A stretch of 64,000 bases of DNA. Origin: Paramoeba atlantica. Its lineage: Eukaryota; Discosea. The first letter of the stretch is position 1. Every line of letters starts with the position of its first letter. A program made the translations under genes and the position numbers. Location of the stretch: positions 62,001-126,000 of the forward strand of contig CDRNVI010000030.1 in NCBI GenBank assembly GCA_977017575.1, in the 5' to 3' direction. Positions 1 to 9,918 of the stretch are shown piece by piece. The notes beneath the pieces are model-generated. The model was not told the DNA's origin. It saw only the letters and a program-made list of their open reading frames with translations, and did not search any database.

Positions 1-543
1 CGGAAGTTGTGTCAAATCTACCTCCCCTTCAAATTTATTGTCCCCTACGCACAGTTTTCGCATACTGGTGGGGAGGTGTCGCAGATCAAGCTCCCCGCTG
101 AGCTCGTTTGTGAACAAGTAAAGAAGGACGAGATTCGGAGGCATCATGTCCAGCGGGAGGGTTCCATTCAGACGAGCACTGTTGGCTTTCATTTTCTCCA
201 AACTCTTTGGGAGGCATTCCCACTGCATTGATCCAAAAAGGCTGCGATGACCCCAGTCAATCTGGATGATGGTTTGCTCTTTGCACATCACGCCAGGCCA
301 CTCACAGGCGGGAGTGGATGTGTTCCACGCTGCATGCGGATGCTGAAGTCCGGCGATCAGTCGCATAAGTTCATATTCCTGCGGTAAATTTGCACCTCGC
401 ACTTTACCGGGGCGGGCAACTGGACCATCCGCGGCATGTATTTCAGCGCTGAGACGAGAGTCGTGATCATTTCGTTTTCGGCGCTTCGGGGAGGGTTGCG
501 GTGCGTCAGCCAAATCAACGCGGGATACAGCTGAGGGGAACAT
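1..543 (-). CDS. LRR family protein A, 3' end beyond the window
   Basis: 181 codons are visible from an ATG at 543-541; the frame runs off the left edge still open. The N terminus has a basic cluster (PSPKRRKRN, residues 17-25) that resembles a nuclear localisation signal, and no hydrophobic signal peptide. Then comes the family cap (ANLPQEYELMRLIAG, then AAWNTSTPACEWPGVMC), which resembles the plant LRRNT_2 cap with its paired cysteines. After that come the first repeats, with LPxxLxxLxLxxNxFxG spacing (for example ELDLRHLPTSMRKL). LRR proteins generally bind other proteins; the ligand is unknown. The start is chosen because it is the only upstream ATG and gives the same layout as the paralogue at 8519-9307. 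Confidence 0.8.
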   Translation of the reverse strand, partial: MFPSAVSRVDLADAPQPSPKRRKRNDHDSRLSAEIHAADGPVARPGKVRGANLPQEYELMRLIAGLQHPHAAWNTSTPACEWPGVMCKEQTIIQIDWGHRSLFGSMQWECLPKSLEKMKANSARLNGTLPLDMMPPNLVLLYLFTNELSGELDLRHLPTSMRKLCVGDNKFEGEVDLTQLP

Positions 544-1147
544 CGTAGGGCTGTTAGATGAAGAAGCTCTAGTGACTAGGTATGGAAAAAAATTTAACCG
601 GAGAAAAAAGTAATGCAAACGCATACAGTGGTTTCAGTTGATCACGTACAGTGGTTTCAGTTGATCTTGCCCCCCCCCCTCGGAATTTTGGTTTTTTTAT
701 CCGTTTTTGCTAATCTTTGCAGCATTGGAGAGATCTCGTCTTCCTAGCGAAGAGCTTTGCCGCCTTTTCTTCATAGAGAACCGCTGGTGCCCCCTGGATC
801 AAATAAACACTGTTTTTTGGACGTTTTCTGTGTACACAACCACTTTTTGCCTCATTTTTCCGATTTTCTGTATATTTTGCACGTGTAAATACGAGTAATA
901 GTGTTTTTTTTTTCTTTTTTTTTCTTTTTTTAGTGTTCTAAATTGATAATTTGAAAGCTATGTCTAGTACCCCCTCTATTGCCTAATTTAATATAGTCAA
1001 CACCTCTACATTATGAAGACCAGACCCTCTAAAGTCAAACAAGGGGAGTACGTAGAAGGATGGAATGACAAAAGAGAAGACAACCCCCCAATATCCCACA
1101 AAGGAACCGTGGCATTACCTCTTTGGATGTACTGCAGAAGTGTATGG
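544..1147. other. Intergenic region with no supported gene
   Basis: AT-rich spacer between the LRR gene start and the DDE_4 element. It holds a short direct duplication (ACAGTGGTTTCAGTTGATC, about 624-665), a C run, and a T-rich tract at 905-931. Short open frames here show no recognisable domain. Confidence 0.6.
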
Positions 1148-1186
1148 TTTTGTCTGCCACCATCTGCCACCGTCTGCCACTATTTT
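1148..1186. repeat. Direct repeat bordering the DDE_4 element, left copy
   Basis: TTGTCTGCCAC with reiterated CTGCCACC units. The core TCTGCCACCGTCTGCCACTAT recurs in the same orientation at about 3706-3731, just past the two-gene transposon. The pair brackets the element but is direct rather than inverted, so it may be a subterminal motif or a tandem relic. No matching inverted ends were seen. Confidence 0.5.
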
Positions 1187-1317
1187 GCAAAATTTATGCC
1201 TTTGTTCATGGATTTAAATCAGTTGTTTTACAACTTTCCTCAATCATACTTCAATCAATATATATATTTCTTAAAGAAGTACTATTTAAGAAGTCTTTAA
1301 ACGCATTTTTTAGCACG

Positions 1318-2193
1318 ATGCCCGAGCCTGCCACTAAGGAAATGTGCCCGAGATGTAAGGTTTTGCGCAACGTCTCACTTGTTGCACCAAAGCGTTGTCT
1401 TGTTTGTGCGTGTCGCATAGACGGCAGCGACACAGAACCTTGCGTATCCTGTAAGCAAGTAGTTGTGCCTCTTGGTGCACAGTACTGCCCACTGTGCTTG
1501 ACTCCACAAGAAGTTGAAGGACTTCCAACCTCTGTAGTGGATCAAATTAGGTGCGAAGGCATGGACGACGAGAGGGTCATGCGTACTTATATTGCCTATG
1601 TTGGAGTTACTTTCAACGGTGTCACGCTTAAGTTCGGGCATATTGGGAACATGCTCGTTTTAATTAAAAAGCGATTTAATGTTTCGAAGGAAAAGGCGTA
1701 CGTCCGTGCTGCATAATCTGTTGGACAGTACTTAGATCGTGCGATCAGCAAGCCGCAGATGCGCGAGGCAAAAAATTTTCTTGCCAACATGTGGGCGTCT
1801 TACAAGGCAGATGCATCAGCGGGAAAAAAAAGGATGCGTGAACGTGTTGTAGTGGCTCTAAAGGAATTACTACGCGCTTCAGCCCGGTCAAAGGAGATGC
1901 GTATCTGCTACTCATCTCTTCATTTTGTCCAAGAGGAAGATTTGCTAAGCATCGGCAATGCAGCGACCCGTGAAACACAGAACCACCAGCTTGAAATGCT
2001 CAAAAGCATGGGCGTAATAAAGGAGAAAGACTTTGGAAGTCGTCTACTTCATGTCACACGCCCTCCGCGACAAAATCCACGCCAAGAAATAGATTTAGAC
2101 GAAGATTCGGAAGTGTCCCCCAGAACAAAACGCATCCGTAAGACAATTGTAGCTACTTCGTCGCCTTCTAATGTATTAAAGTTTAATGCGTAA
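1318..2193 (+). pseudogene. Zinc-ribbon/helical accessory protein of a DDE_4 transposon (copy 1)
   Basis: One frame from the ATG at 1318 to the stop at 2191-2193, broken by a single in-frame TAA at 1714-1716. The first about 60 residues contain four cysteine pairs (CPRC, CLVCAC, CVSC, CPLC), a double zinc-ribbon or RING-like arrangement. The rest is helical and charged, with a segment shared by copies at 37526 and 55974: a VYLR/AYVR...YL motif, then WASY, then LGVIK and HVTRP. The tail is basic (TKRIRK). It lies 211 bp upstream of the transposase on the same strand, as expected for a two-gene element. I do not recognise this family; DNA binding or transposase partnering is inferred from position and composition only. 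Confidence 0.6.
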
Positions 2194-2404
2194 GTGTTAA
2201 AGACGGTAAGGAGTTAAGAAAGATAAAGTTTTTTCCGCAAATGTTAAAGACGCTAAGGAGTTAGGGAAGTTTCAAGGTTAAAAGTTGCGCATTAGAGACT
2301 ACGTAACAGTATTTTCGTGTAACGTTTTGGTGGACTGATTTTGATGTCATTTTTAAGAATTTCTAAAAAAAATTAATTTAAATTAATTTCAAAGACATTT
2401 TTTA

Positions 2405-3289
2405 ATGCCCGCTGACGCATCAAATACATTAAGCAGAAGATCGGAACTCTCTCGATGCGGTTTGAGTCTTCACTCTTACGAATTTCTATCGCAATTTTAT
2501 GAAGAAGACGTAGTATTCGCTAGCTTCTATTTTCTTCGAACGGGGGAGAGTTATTTCACCATATCAAAATATCTTGCAATGAAATTTGGGAGGGGGTGGG
2601 GAGAGCGAACTTGTGCTAACAAAATCCCACAATTCTTTTCCCGCATGTACCACGATATGAAGAACACGTGGCTAGATTTGGATGATGACATATTATTTCA
2701 TGAAGACAATAACGCCACCCCATTTTGGAATAAGGATGTCAAGGTGCTATTCGACACAGTGCCATTATACGTGGACAACCTACCACACTGCTATCAACCC
2801 TAATACTCAACGCACGTAGCTAAAGCGTTTGTTGCATGCATATTGAGTGGATACCTATGTTTCGTTGGCGACTCGCTGTATTGTGGGGCGTCGTCGGATT
2901 CTGTCATACAAGACGCTTGCGGTGTGATGAATTTCCTGGAGAGAAAAGGCTTGCCTGCTCTTGCAGACGGAGGGTTCTACAACGGAGCCACAACAAGGGT
3001 TATACTTCCATTTTCCAAATCGCAGATATGGCCACAATTTTCACGAAGTCGTTTGAGCAATAGAGAGTATATGACAGAAGCGCACGACAAGTTAAAAATA
3101 AACGAAAGCCTTTCTTTTTTTCGTGCTCGTATAGAACACGTATTTGGGCGCGTCAATGTCGGTCGTTTTCTGGCGTTTAAGCAGTGGACTCGAAACTCGG
3201 AAATGTTCACGCTTTCTGCTGCGCTCTCACTGTACACAACATTGATAATTTTCATCGTCACGGAGCAAAGGGTAGATATCAAGCATTAA
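2405..3289 (+). pseudogene. DDE_4 (PIF/Harbinger or IS4EU-like) transposase
   Basis: Starts at ATG 2405. An in-frame TAA at 2801-2803 splits an otherwise continuous frame of about 294 codons. The second half carries the DDE_4 pattern: VDNLPHCYQP (first catalytic Asp region), GYLCFVGDSLYCGASSDS, LADGGFYNG (second Asp) and FFRARIEHVFGRVN (the R..IE..FG box with the catalytic Glu). The N-terminal 60 residues (CGLSLHSYEFL...) recur as a fragment at 56600-56821. Members of this superfamily usually need a second, DNA-binding protein, which fits the upstream zinc-ribbon gene. The internal stop makes this copy probably inactive. Confidence 0.72.
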
Positions 3290-3468
3290 CATGTAACAAA
3301 ATCCGGGAAATCGAAGACATCATTGAAAAACATGAAAATCAGAGTTCTCGATATCCAGCTCCCGAGCAGCTTAGTAAAACGGGGCCAATGGACGCTAACG
3401 TATTTCATACTCAGAGCGACTCTCGTGACTATTTTAACGCAGTCGATGAGATTGATTTGAGTTCATAA
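3184..3468 (+). CDS. Short open frame overlapping the transposase tail
   Basis: 94 codons in another frame, overlapping the transposase end by about 100 bp. The non-overlapping part is charged and hydrophilic (REIEDIIEKHENQSS, DYFNAVDEIDLSS). It could be the original transposase C terminus after a frameshift, a small third protein, or chance. No family recognised. Confidence 0.25.
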   Translation: MDSKLGNVHAFCCALTVHNIDNFHRHGAKGRYQALTCNKIREIEDIIEKHENQSSRYPAPEQLSKTGPMDANVFHTQSDSRDYFNAVDEIDLSS

Positions 3469-3736
3469 TTAGATCTTTAACTTGGTAACACTTTTTTTTG
3501 CTTTATTCCTCTCGTTTATCAAAGAGCTCATCTAACGACGTAGTGCTACGTTTTGGATTTTTTAGAAGCTCGATATTACAGGGTCGATCGTGTTTTTTGA
3601 GCGACTGGTCAGGGGGGGGGGTGATGTGAACTTTCGAAAAGGTAATGTTGGCAAGCGGCTTATCTATGCTAGACGGAAAAAATAAATGTAATGTACCAAG
3701 TGGTCTTTTTGTCTGCCACCGTCTGCCACTATCTGT

Positions 3737-4632
3737 TTGCATTACATCCTTTGTGAGAGAAAAGAAATAATAAATAAGGGATTAAGCATACGTAAATTAT
3801 CAAATAATTTTGGACGTGACCGTCGTACCATTAGAAGAATTGTTAACCTGTGGAAAGAAGGCAAAGATCTTACACCCCAAGAATCCCCAGGAAAAAATCA
3901 AGGCGTTTTAAGGACCTTGTAAAAAAATTGTGGATGATGAAAACGAAACGTACGATGGTTGCTTAACTTATACTTGGATACACGAGCAAGTGCTGAATAT
4001 GGGGTATAAATGTTCGTTAAACAAAATAAGAACTATTTTGAAAAATATTGATTACGGTAGATGGGCTAAGTCACCGAACTGTGACCTAACTGAGGTACAA
4101 GTCGCAGCGTTTGAGATTAGCAAACGAATTGCTTACATGGCAAGGAGGCAATGGCTTGGATGGGTATTAGTGTAGAACACGGGTTTTTTCCTGAACGTGT
4201 TTGAACCCAATGACAATACAACTTATGAAAGCGCGCACAAGGTCACTGGGGGAGTGATCCTTGACTCCTTTCAGAAGCCTAATGGGTTTTTACATTATCT
4301 CAAAGATCACGTTGATGATGTGACTGTGCAAACATAATGCTACCACCCATAACTTGGCAAAAGGCGAATTGATAAAATATCGTATTAAACAATTGTCTTG
4401 GCCATCGAATTCGCCTGATTTAAATCCAATAGAAAATGTTTGGAAACAAATGAACGGTATCATAAAGAAAAAAAATCAGCCCCACAATCATGCTACCCTC
4501 GCCGATGCCATTAAAAAAGCTTCTCGGATTCGAAAAAGTCCCGAAGAGAAACGTAAAGTGTGCAACAAAAATTCAGTCCCAAATAGACTTCGAAAAGTGT
4601 TGCAAAATAATGGAGGCCATTCCGGATGCTAG
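3737..4632 (+). pseudogene. Tc1/mariner transposase relic
   Basis: Pieces in several frames make up a Tc1-type transposase. An N-terminal helix-turn-helix (GLSIRKLSNNFGRDRRTIRRI) is followed by the second DNA-binding region (TWIHEQVLNMGYKCS...IRTILK). The DDE end has LSWPSNSPDLNPIENVWKQM and finishes with LRKVLQNNGGHSGC. The D(34)D/E block with NSPDLNPIENVW is diagnostic for Tc1/mariner. The same subfamily is seen at 14463-14939, which ends almost identically. At least three frame changes are needed, so it is dead. Inverted ends were not identified. Confidence 0.75.
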
Positions 4633-4689
4633 TTCTTTGCCATCAGAGTTAACTTTTGGACACAAATTCGGTTTTTTGCTCCATTTTTC

Positions 4690-5766
4690 GTGAGTCCGGA
4701 GGGTGTGTTTCGCTGCGATTGTGAGAACGAACATTCCTCTTTCCGTGGCCATTCGTTTGTTTCCTCATTCGAAGAGGTTCGTCCTGATCCCGTAAGTGTA
4801 GTCATGCGAAGGGAAATCCCGAAAACTGTGAGGCCATTGGAAAATGACATCGTTGAAATATCTCATGTGTTGTGGGAGAAAATATTAGATTCGATTGACG
4901 AATATGATCGACGAATCTTTGGCGTTTGAACGACCCAGATGGGGGTACGGATCAAGCACTAGGCGAATGCACCACGGTTGTGGTATTGTCCGTTGGCGCT
5001 TTAGAGTGGATCCCCCCATGTATCACCCTAGACGAGGCTCGTTTAATGGTACAGAAATTGGCGTGCTTATCGTCAATGATGGACGTCGACATTTAGGCGC
5101 TGTACAATTGGCCAAATGGGCAAACCCTCTATAAATGGAAAAAAACGTCTCGTACGAAACTTTGGACTGCTGGAAACGCAGCCAAAATACATTACACTCG
5201 AAAAGAGCACCTGTCGATTCGTATATTGTGGCATATAAATTTCCCAGAAACAAGGAAAACTATCGTGGCGTGCCGATCCCGCAGTGGTTGATCAGTGGCT
5301 GTGCAACACGCACATGACACCGGACAACACGCCGCGTAATTTATTCAAGGTCATAGGATTTTTACGCCATGTGGCGGCTATCATTGGAATGCAGGCAAAT
5401 TCTTGGGAAGAGTATCGAAAATTCAACGTCACTTTGGGGAAATACGCGATCGGGACGAGAAATCGATAAACCCAACAGATATGACACACGTCATAAAAAT
5501 ACTTCACGCGGTATTATTAAGTAACAGAGTGTTTTGCCCTCTTACAAGCCCTAAAATGGGGTGAACAGTTAGGGTATAAAGTTTTTCTTCTTTTTGTGCT
5601 TGGCACAGATTCTACGGTTGCAGGTAGAGCGTTTTCTAAAGGATATTCGAAAATTTAGTATTATAGATAACATAACTATAGATAACGTAACGGTAATGTG
5701 CAATTGGAAAGGTGATCCGCATTTAAACGGTAATCCGACCCCCGGGTTGCTGAGCAACGTTGAGTG
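4690..5766 (+). pseudogene. RT-RNase H relic of the tyrosine-recombinase retroelement
   Basis: Broken frames that align by eye with the better copy at 52301-53804. Shared blocks are KYITLEKSTCRFVYCGI, LSWRADPAVVDQW, a FLRHVAAIIGM block (FCGYVRHVSAILGI in the other copy), and the RNase H piece GTDSTVAGRAFSKGYSKI (GSDNTAAARSFSKGFSQV in the other copy). The RT palm portion upstream (VLWEKILDSIDEYDRRIF) is more decayed. Frameshifts and stops are frequent. It lies between two unrelated DNA-transposon relics. This family match, rather than a textbook RT motif, is the basis of the call. Confidence 0.62.
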
Positions 5767-5928
5767 AATTGTGGTCAGTCAATAGGTGCCCATCCAGCCA
5801 ATTTTCGTTAACTTCACGTTAGATTCGTGTGATTCCGTAGACCCCCTCAAATACGATGTATGAGATCTGGCGAACTAGTCTTTGTCTCGTAACATTTTAG
5901 TGAAGTAAAAGATGGCAATTGCAAATTT

Positions 5929-6249
5929 GTGGTGTCTTTCTCTTCTCGTTCTACTGTTTTATCACCAACGTCAACCATGTGTTTTGATTCTTTAAATTAC
6001 ACTTCGTCAGCCAACGTACTTTCCTCTCCCGAGGACGCGTACATGCTGTTTTTCTCCATGAAACAACCGGTACGCATTTCCGGCTCCTCACTTATTTATG
6101 GAGCGAGTTGCAGCGCGCACGCTTGCACATTTGACATAAGCAATTTTGATTTTACTAACTTGACAAAGCAGCGCAGAGCCGTGGGCTCAAGTACAGAAGA
6201 CTATCGACATCAGCAGATGTTGAAAGCTCTGCGTGATTTAGTGAATTAG
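5929..6249 (+). CDS. Hypothetical short open frame
   Basis: 106 codons, serine-rich at the start (SFSSRSTVLSPTST), with a Cys/His-containing middle (GASCSAHACTF) and a charged tail (DYRHQQMLKALRDLVN). It follows the RT relic directly and could be the end of that element's coding region or chance. I do not recognise it. The region 6250-6640 that follows holds no other supported gene. Confidence 0.2.
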   Translation: MVSFSSRSTVLSPTSTMCFDSLNYTSSANVLSSPEDAYMLFFSMKQPVRISGSSLIYGASCSAHACTFDISNFDFTNLTKQRRAVGSSTEDYRHQQMLKALRDLVN

Positions 6250-6641
6250 TGTCAATCTGAATACGAAGATTTGTTAAAAGGTGCACAGTACGCTCACTAA
6301 CAAGTTCCGCGCAATTCGTGCATGTTGGTTAGTACAAATAATGGGGGATCTCTTACTCGGGGGTGTAAGGGAGTAGGAAAATCGTTGTGACATTTCTCGT
6401 GATCTTTGAAATCGCATGCAAAATCACTTTGGACGTCAGAGTACACTTCTACAGCGGTAACACCTGAGTTATCACTTAAGTTCTTTATGACCGCAGCCTT
6501 CAAGGTGCCCCTTAGATGCTACTAATGTACATTTAGAAATTCTATCTTAACAAATTTCGAAGTAATTTTTAATCATTTGCCAATAGTGGGTCTAAATGTA
6601 AGACCAAATCTTTAAAAGAATATCTGCGGAATTGGTTGTAG

Positions 6642-7160
6642 TGGAATCGGAAAAATCATAAGTTCGTAGATGTCGCTCTTGTTGAAGAAGAAGCCAATGG
6701 CAAACTTCAGTCTGACGGGGAGCTCCGTCGACTTTGTCATGATAAAGCAGAAATTTCTCGCTCATTCGTGCAAAAATTTGCTAAACGGTCGGGGTATAAA
6801 TTGAAGTACGTAAAGAAGCATACAAGAAAAGAACCTGATGCTCTGAAAAGTGGGGCTCAAAAAATGCTTCAGTTTTTATATCACGTACTAAAAAGCGATA
6901 GCATTCAATTCTTCATTAATTTTGACGAGATTCCTGTATCCCTGTCTGGAAAAATGGGTAAAATACGAACTATTTCTGAAAACGACGATAAGGATGTGAT
7001 CGTTGACATGGATCCCAGCGATCTAAAACGATGTGCTACTCTATTGGTTGGTGTGGGAAGCAATAGAGTATTCTTTTTTGGAAGCAATAGAGTATTCCGT
7101 TTGCCTCCATATCTTATTCACAAAGGCATGGGTCAAAAAGGTACCAATAGGGAAGTATAT
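6642..7160 (+). pseudogene. pogo/CENP-B-like (DDE_1) transposase fragment
   Basis: An open frame starting after a TAG at 6639-6641 reads through a CENP-B-type DNA-binding region (DGELRRLCHDKAEISRSFVQ, then KFAKRSGYKLK) into a DDE_1 catalytic start: FFINFDEIPVSLSGK (first Asp of NxDE), KRCATLLVGVG, and LPPYLIHKGMGQKGT. A GSNRVFFF/GSNRVF duplication sits just before LPPYL. After GTNREVYD the similarity stops and a helicase tail begins. The second catalytic half is missing, so it is a dead fragment. A related relic is at 40040-40720. Confidence 0.68.
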
Positions 7161-7621
7161 GATACAATACATATACAATACATAAGGTACAAGGGGCTAC
7201 GCTGACTGAAAACGTGTGCATTGATCTAAATCACGGACCCACGAGCTACCATAGCAAAATGCTATCACATGCCACGGTCTACGTTGCTTTAACACGGGTC
7301 AAACTTGCGCATCAGTTATGACCGCTTCCCCAGAGCCATCAAGGAAGCTTTGATTACTTCGAAAAACTGCGCCCGAATCCCGATGTTGTAAAGTTTATAG
7401 AAGATATGAATCAGACGGTAGAAAATGAGAAATACATCCCGGAAAAGAAGTACTCAAGACTTCTCTCGGGAAAGAGAAGGATACGCACAAGTGAAAATTC
7501 ACCGCATGAAACAAAAATGTATTCGTCCATTACAGATGAGGAAAATGGTCTTGAATGGGTAAAGCCTGGTCAGCTAATCCCGGATACCATGGTGAATACC
7601 CTTGGATCGATACTTCTCTAG
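7160..7621 (+). pseudogene. C-terminal part of a Pif1/Helitron-type helicase
   Basis: Reads YTIHKVQGATLTENVCIDL, the superfamily-1 helicase block seen in Pif1 and Helitron proteins (TIHKxQG). This is followed by KMLSHATVYVALTRVKLAHQL, the YVALSRV block. A TGA interrupts at 7318-7320, where an Arg would be expected (HQL-stop-PLPQ). The frame then continues (GSFDYFEKLRPNPDVVKF) to a stop at 7619-7621 with a hydrophilic tail. The Walker A/B half is absent. It is fused head-on to the pogo fragment, so it is either a captured gene end or a nested insertion. Confidence 0.66.
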
Positions 7622-7963
7622 ATTCTATTTTTTTTTAGATTCTGAAAAGAAACATGGAGGGCTCTGCAGCGCCATCCGTTAGGGTAGAGTCTAAGGCCAC
7701 CAACCCTCATTATCTTGATACCCCCTCCCCAGACGGTACTCGATGCCTTGCTGCCCAGCACGGCTACCCAACAGAAGCTACCAGGCTGGGCGTCCAACTC
7801 CGCTGCATCGTGTGGGCGCGCGTGGACGGAACCTTAAAAAAGAGGTCACCAGCCTGCATCGTTCAAAATGGCCCGTAACGGAGGAACACGCTCCGAAATA
7901 AGGCATACAGGGGTGAGGGAGACAAGTACGATATATGTACCTAAATAAATTACATAAATAATG
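7622..7963. other. Spacer without supported gene
   Basis: Low-complexity and unique sequence between the helicase relic and the foldback element. Near 7901-7925 it contains a partial match to the end of that foldback element (GGCATACAGGGGTGAGGGAG), suggesting a third, truncated copy. Nothing else recognised. Confidence 0.4.
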
Positions 7964-8177
7964 TAAATCCAGGTATAAAGGGGTGAGGGAGATGCAAAGC
8001 AACAGATGTAGCAGATTCCCGCTTGAAAACAAATCGTATCTCCCTGCACGAGAATTGGCCACCTATGCGCTTGCTTGCTTGGAGTCAACTTCGTGCAGGG
8101 AGATGCGATTGCTTTACTGTGGGAATCTGGTCAATCTGTTGCTTCGTATCTTCCTCGCCCCTTTATGCCTGGATTTA
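7964..8177. mobile_element. Foldback MITE, about 214 bp (copy 1)
   Basis: The left end TAAATCCAGGTATAAAGGGG is matched by the reverse complement of the right end (TAAATCCAGGCATAAAGGGG). The pairing continues nearly to the middle, with arms of roughly 100 nt, so the element would fold into a long hairpin. A second, diverged copy lies at 60288-60498. It has no coding capacity and the mobiliser is unknown. Confidence 0.75.
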
Positions 8178-8348
8178 GAAATATAGTTTCAGGCCAAATC
8201 CTAATCATTCGATCAAAGAATTGATGACTGCTATCTAGGTAAAAAAATCTAAGTCTCTACGTAGAATTTCTACGTAGAACGCGCAGAATTCTACGTTAAC
8301 TACCAACTGTGCATATTCTGTCGATCACCACAGTTGCGTACCCCCCTG

Positions 8349-8446
8349 TATTATAATATATTACTGTGTTCCTCTTATTTTCACTGTTTTAGTTTACTTT
8401 TGTTTTTCAATAATCGAGGGTAGAACGGTAGTTATACAACCACAGC
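8349..8446. repeat. Dispersed repeat shared with 20082-20180
   Basis: About 98 bp (TATTACTGTGTTCCTC ... AATAATCGAGGGTAGA ... GGTAGTTATA) recurs in the same orientation at 20082-20180, there abutting a Tc1 relic. It is probably the edge of an old transposon; no coding content. Confidence 0.55.
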
Positions 8447-8518
8447 AATAATGTAGCTACTAATCTGCAGTTAGAATCTAAAATTCGTTTAGCATTGCTA
8501 TGCTAGTGTATCTCACGT

Positions 8519-9307
8519 TTAATCTAAAATAGTGACCTGTGTGCCGCTGTAGCAACAACCTAAACGCAACGGCATGAACGACCACTTTCCCTCCCCTCTT
8601 AAGTCAGAGTTATTCTCGAAGTCTAGTCGTTGCATATAACGTGGCAGTCGGGTTAAGTTTATTTCTCCCGAAAAATTATTGTGGCTCAAACTTAAAAATT
8701 TAATGTTAAAAGGAAGTTTGGTCAGATCGGGGGTCCCGAATAAGAGATTATGAGAAAGTTCCAGATAATTCATCTCCGTAGGAAGGGAACAAAGATTTAT
8801 GCCGCCCGTAAATTCGTTGCGTTGCAAATACAACTCTCGCATGGCCTGTGGAAGAGCAGTCAAATTTAACTCTCCATCTAGATGGTTCCGATAGAGGCTC
8901 ATCCTACGGAGCACGCACGGGAGATTATCAAGAATTGCCGTCCCATTTAATTTATTTTCGTGCGCTACGAAGTTCAATGTCGAACGCGGGAGATGCTCAA
9001 GGTGTAGCATTCCTGTCAGGAAACGCGTTTTCCAGTCGATTACCACAACTTTGTATTTGTCATCACACATCACACCATCCCACTCGCACGCCGGGGTACT
9101 TGCATTCCACGAGCTGTGCGGATAGTTCATGTCTTGTGTGAGACGCGCGAGTTCGTACTCTTGAGGTAAATTAAACACTTTAGCAGCTCGTACAGAAGAG
9201 CGGATAGGTTGCTTAATATCCGTTCCGGGAATCAATGAGGGATCACATTCGCTTTGCTTTCTGCGTTTTTTACAGGGTTCCCCGGTGTCGTTCGATGAAA
9301 CGCGCAT
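8519..9307 (-). CDS. LRR family protein B
   Basis: 262 codons, complete and intronless. The N terminus is basic (KKRRK at residues 13-17) without a signal peptide. Next is the cap FNLPQEYELARLTQDM, then SSWNASTPACEWDGVMC with two Cys. About seven repeats of roughly 23 residues follow, such as LCSLPTEMNYLELSHNLLFG and KFLSLSHNNFSGEINL. It ends with a short Cys-containing tail (RLGCCYSG). The repeats carry the LP-x-x-L spacing also found in bacterial LPX LRR proteins, but the cap is of plant type. A protein-binding solenoid is inferred; location and partner are unknown. It is the same length class as the paralogues. Confidence 0.85.
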   Translation of the reverse strand: MRVSSNDTGEPCKKRRKQSECDPSLIPGTDIKQPIRSSVRAAKVFNLPQEYELARLTQDMNYPHSSWNASTPACEWDGVMCDDKYKVVVIDWKTRFLTGMLHLEHLPRSTLNFVAHENKLNGTAILDNLPCVLRRMSLYRNHLDGELNLTALPQAMRELYLQRNEFTGGINLCSLPTEMNYLELSHNLLFGTPDLTKLPFNIKFLSLSHNNFSGEINLTRLPRYMQRLDFENNSDLRGEGKWSFMPLRLGCCYSGTQVTILD

Positions 9308-9918
9308 GATTATAAAATTTATTATTATGCCTTTCGTGATAGTGCTAGACCGTTTTGTTACAGCTCGATTTTAACAGCGAATAAGCGCAAAATGCGAGTA
9401 TAGTTTATAAAAGGAAAAAACGCCCTGCGGCACGATACATGTGAGGAAGTCACGATAATTCTACCAATTTAAAAATCATGATGTTTTCCTTGCGCAACTT
9501 AGGTACTGTCCCTGCTATTAATAAAGAGAATAAGAAACTTCAAGAATGATACTGATTTTCAGATTATTATTATCATTTTTTTATGATGATCATTATAATA
9601 TAATAGCCTTGAAAAACGATTTAAAACTCGAAAATTCTTTACGATTGTTCAAAATAAATAGATTTTTGTGAAAAAGTCGCTTTTGACTCAAGAAAATTTA
9701 AGAAAATACTGTTTACGTGAAATTTATTTTTAGAAGTTTTCACCATGCATAATATTTTTTTAGACTATCATTATTATTAATAAGTCGTTAATGATTAACG
9801 ACAGAGGGAGTAGACTTTGCCCAAATACTCAAACAATGTTTAAGAGTCGCTCCACAATGTTTGAGAGAAATCTCCGATTCAATAAAAAAGTTATTTAGCT
9901 TGCCAGACCCGGAAACCG
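9308..9918. other. AT-rich spacer between LRR genes B and C
   Basis: No gene seen. Contains short ATT/ATTA palindromic tracts (about 9565-9605 and 9770-9800). It is the upstream region of LRR gene B, so promoter signals should lie here, but none could be identified with confidence. Confidence 0.5.

Noticed and set aside
6297-6503. 68-codon minus-strand frame
   Set aside because: No motif and no homologue within the window; it is likely chance sequence.
8848-9141. Plus-strand frames inside LRR genes (for example here, 10244-10492, 15538-15822)
   Set aside because: They lie antisense within solid LRR coding sequence and arise from its repeat periodicity.
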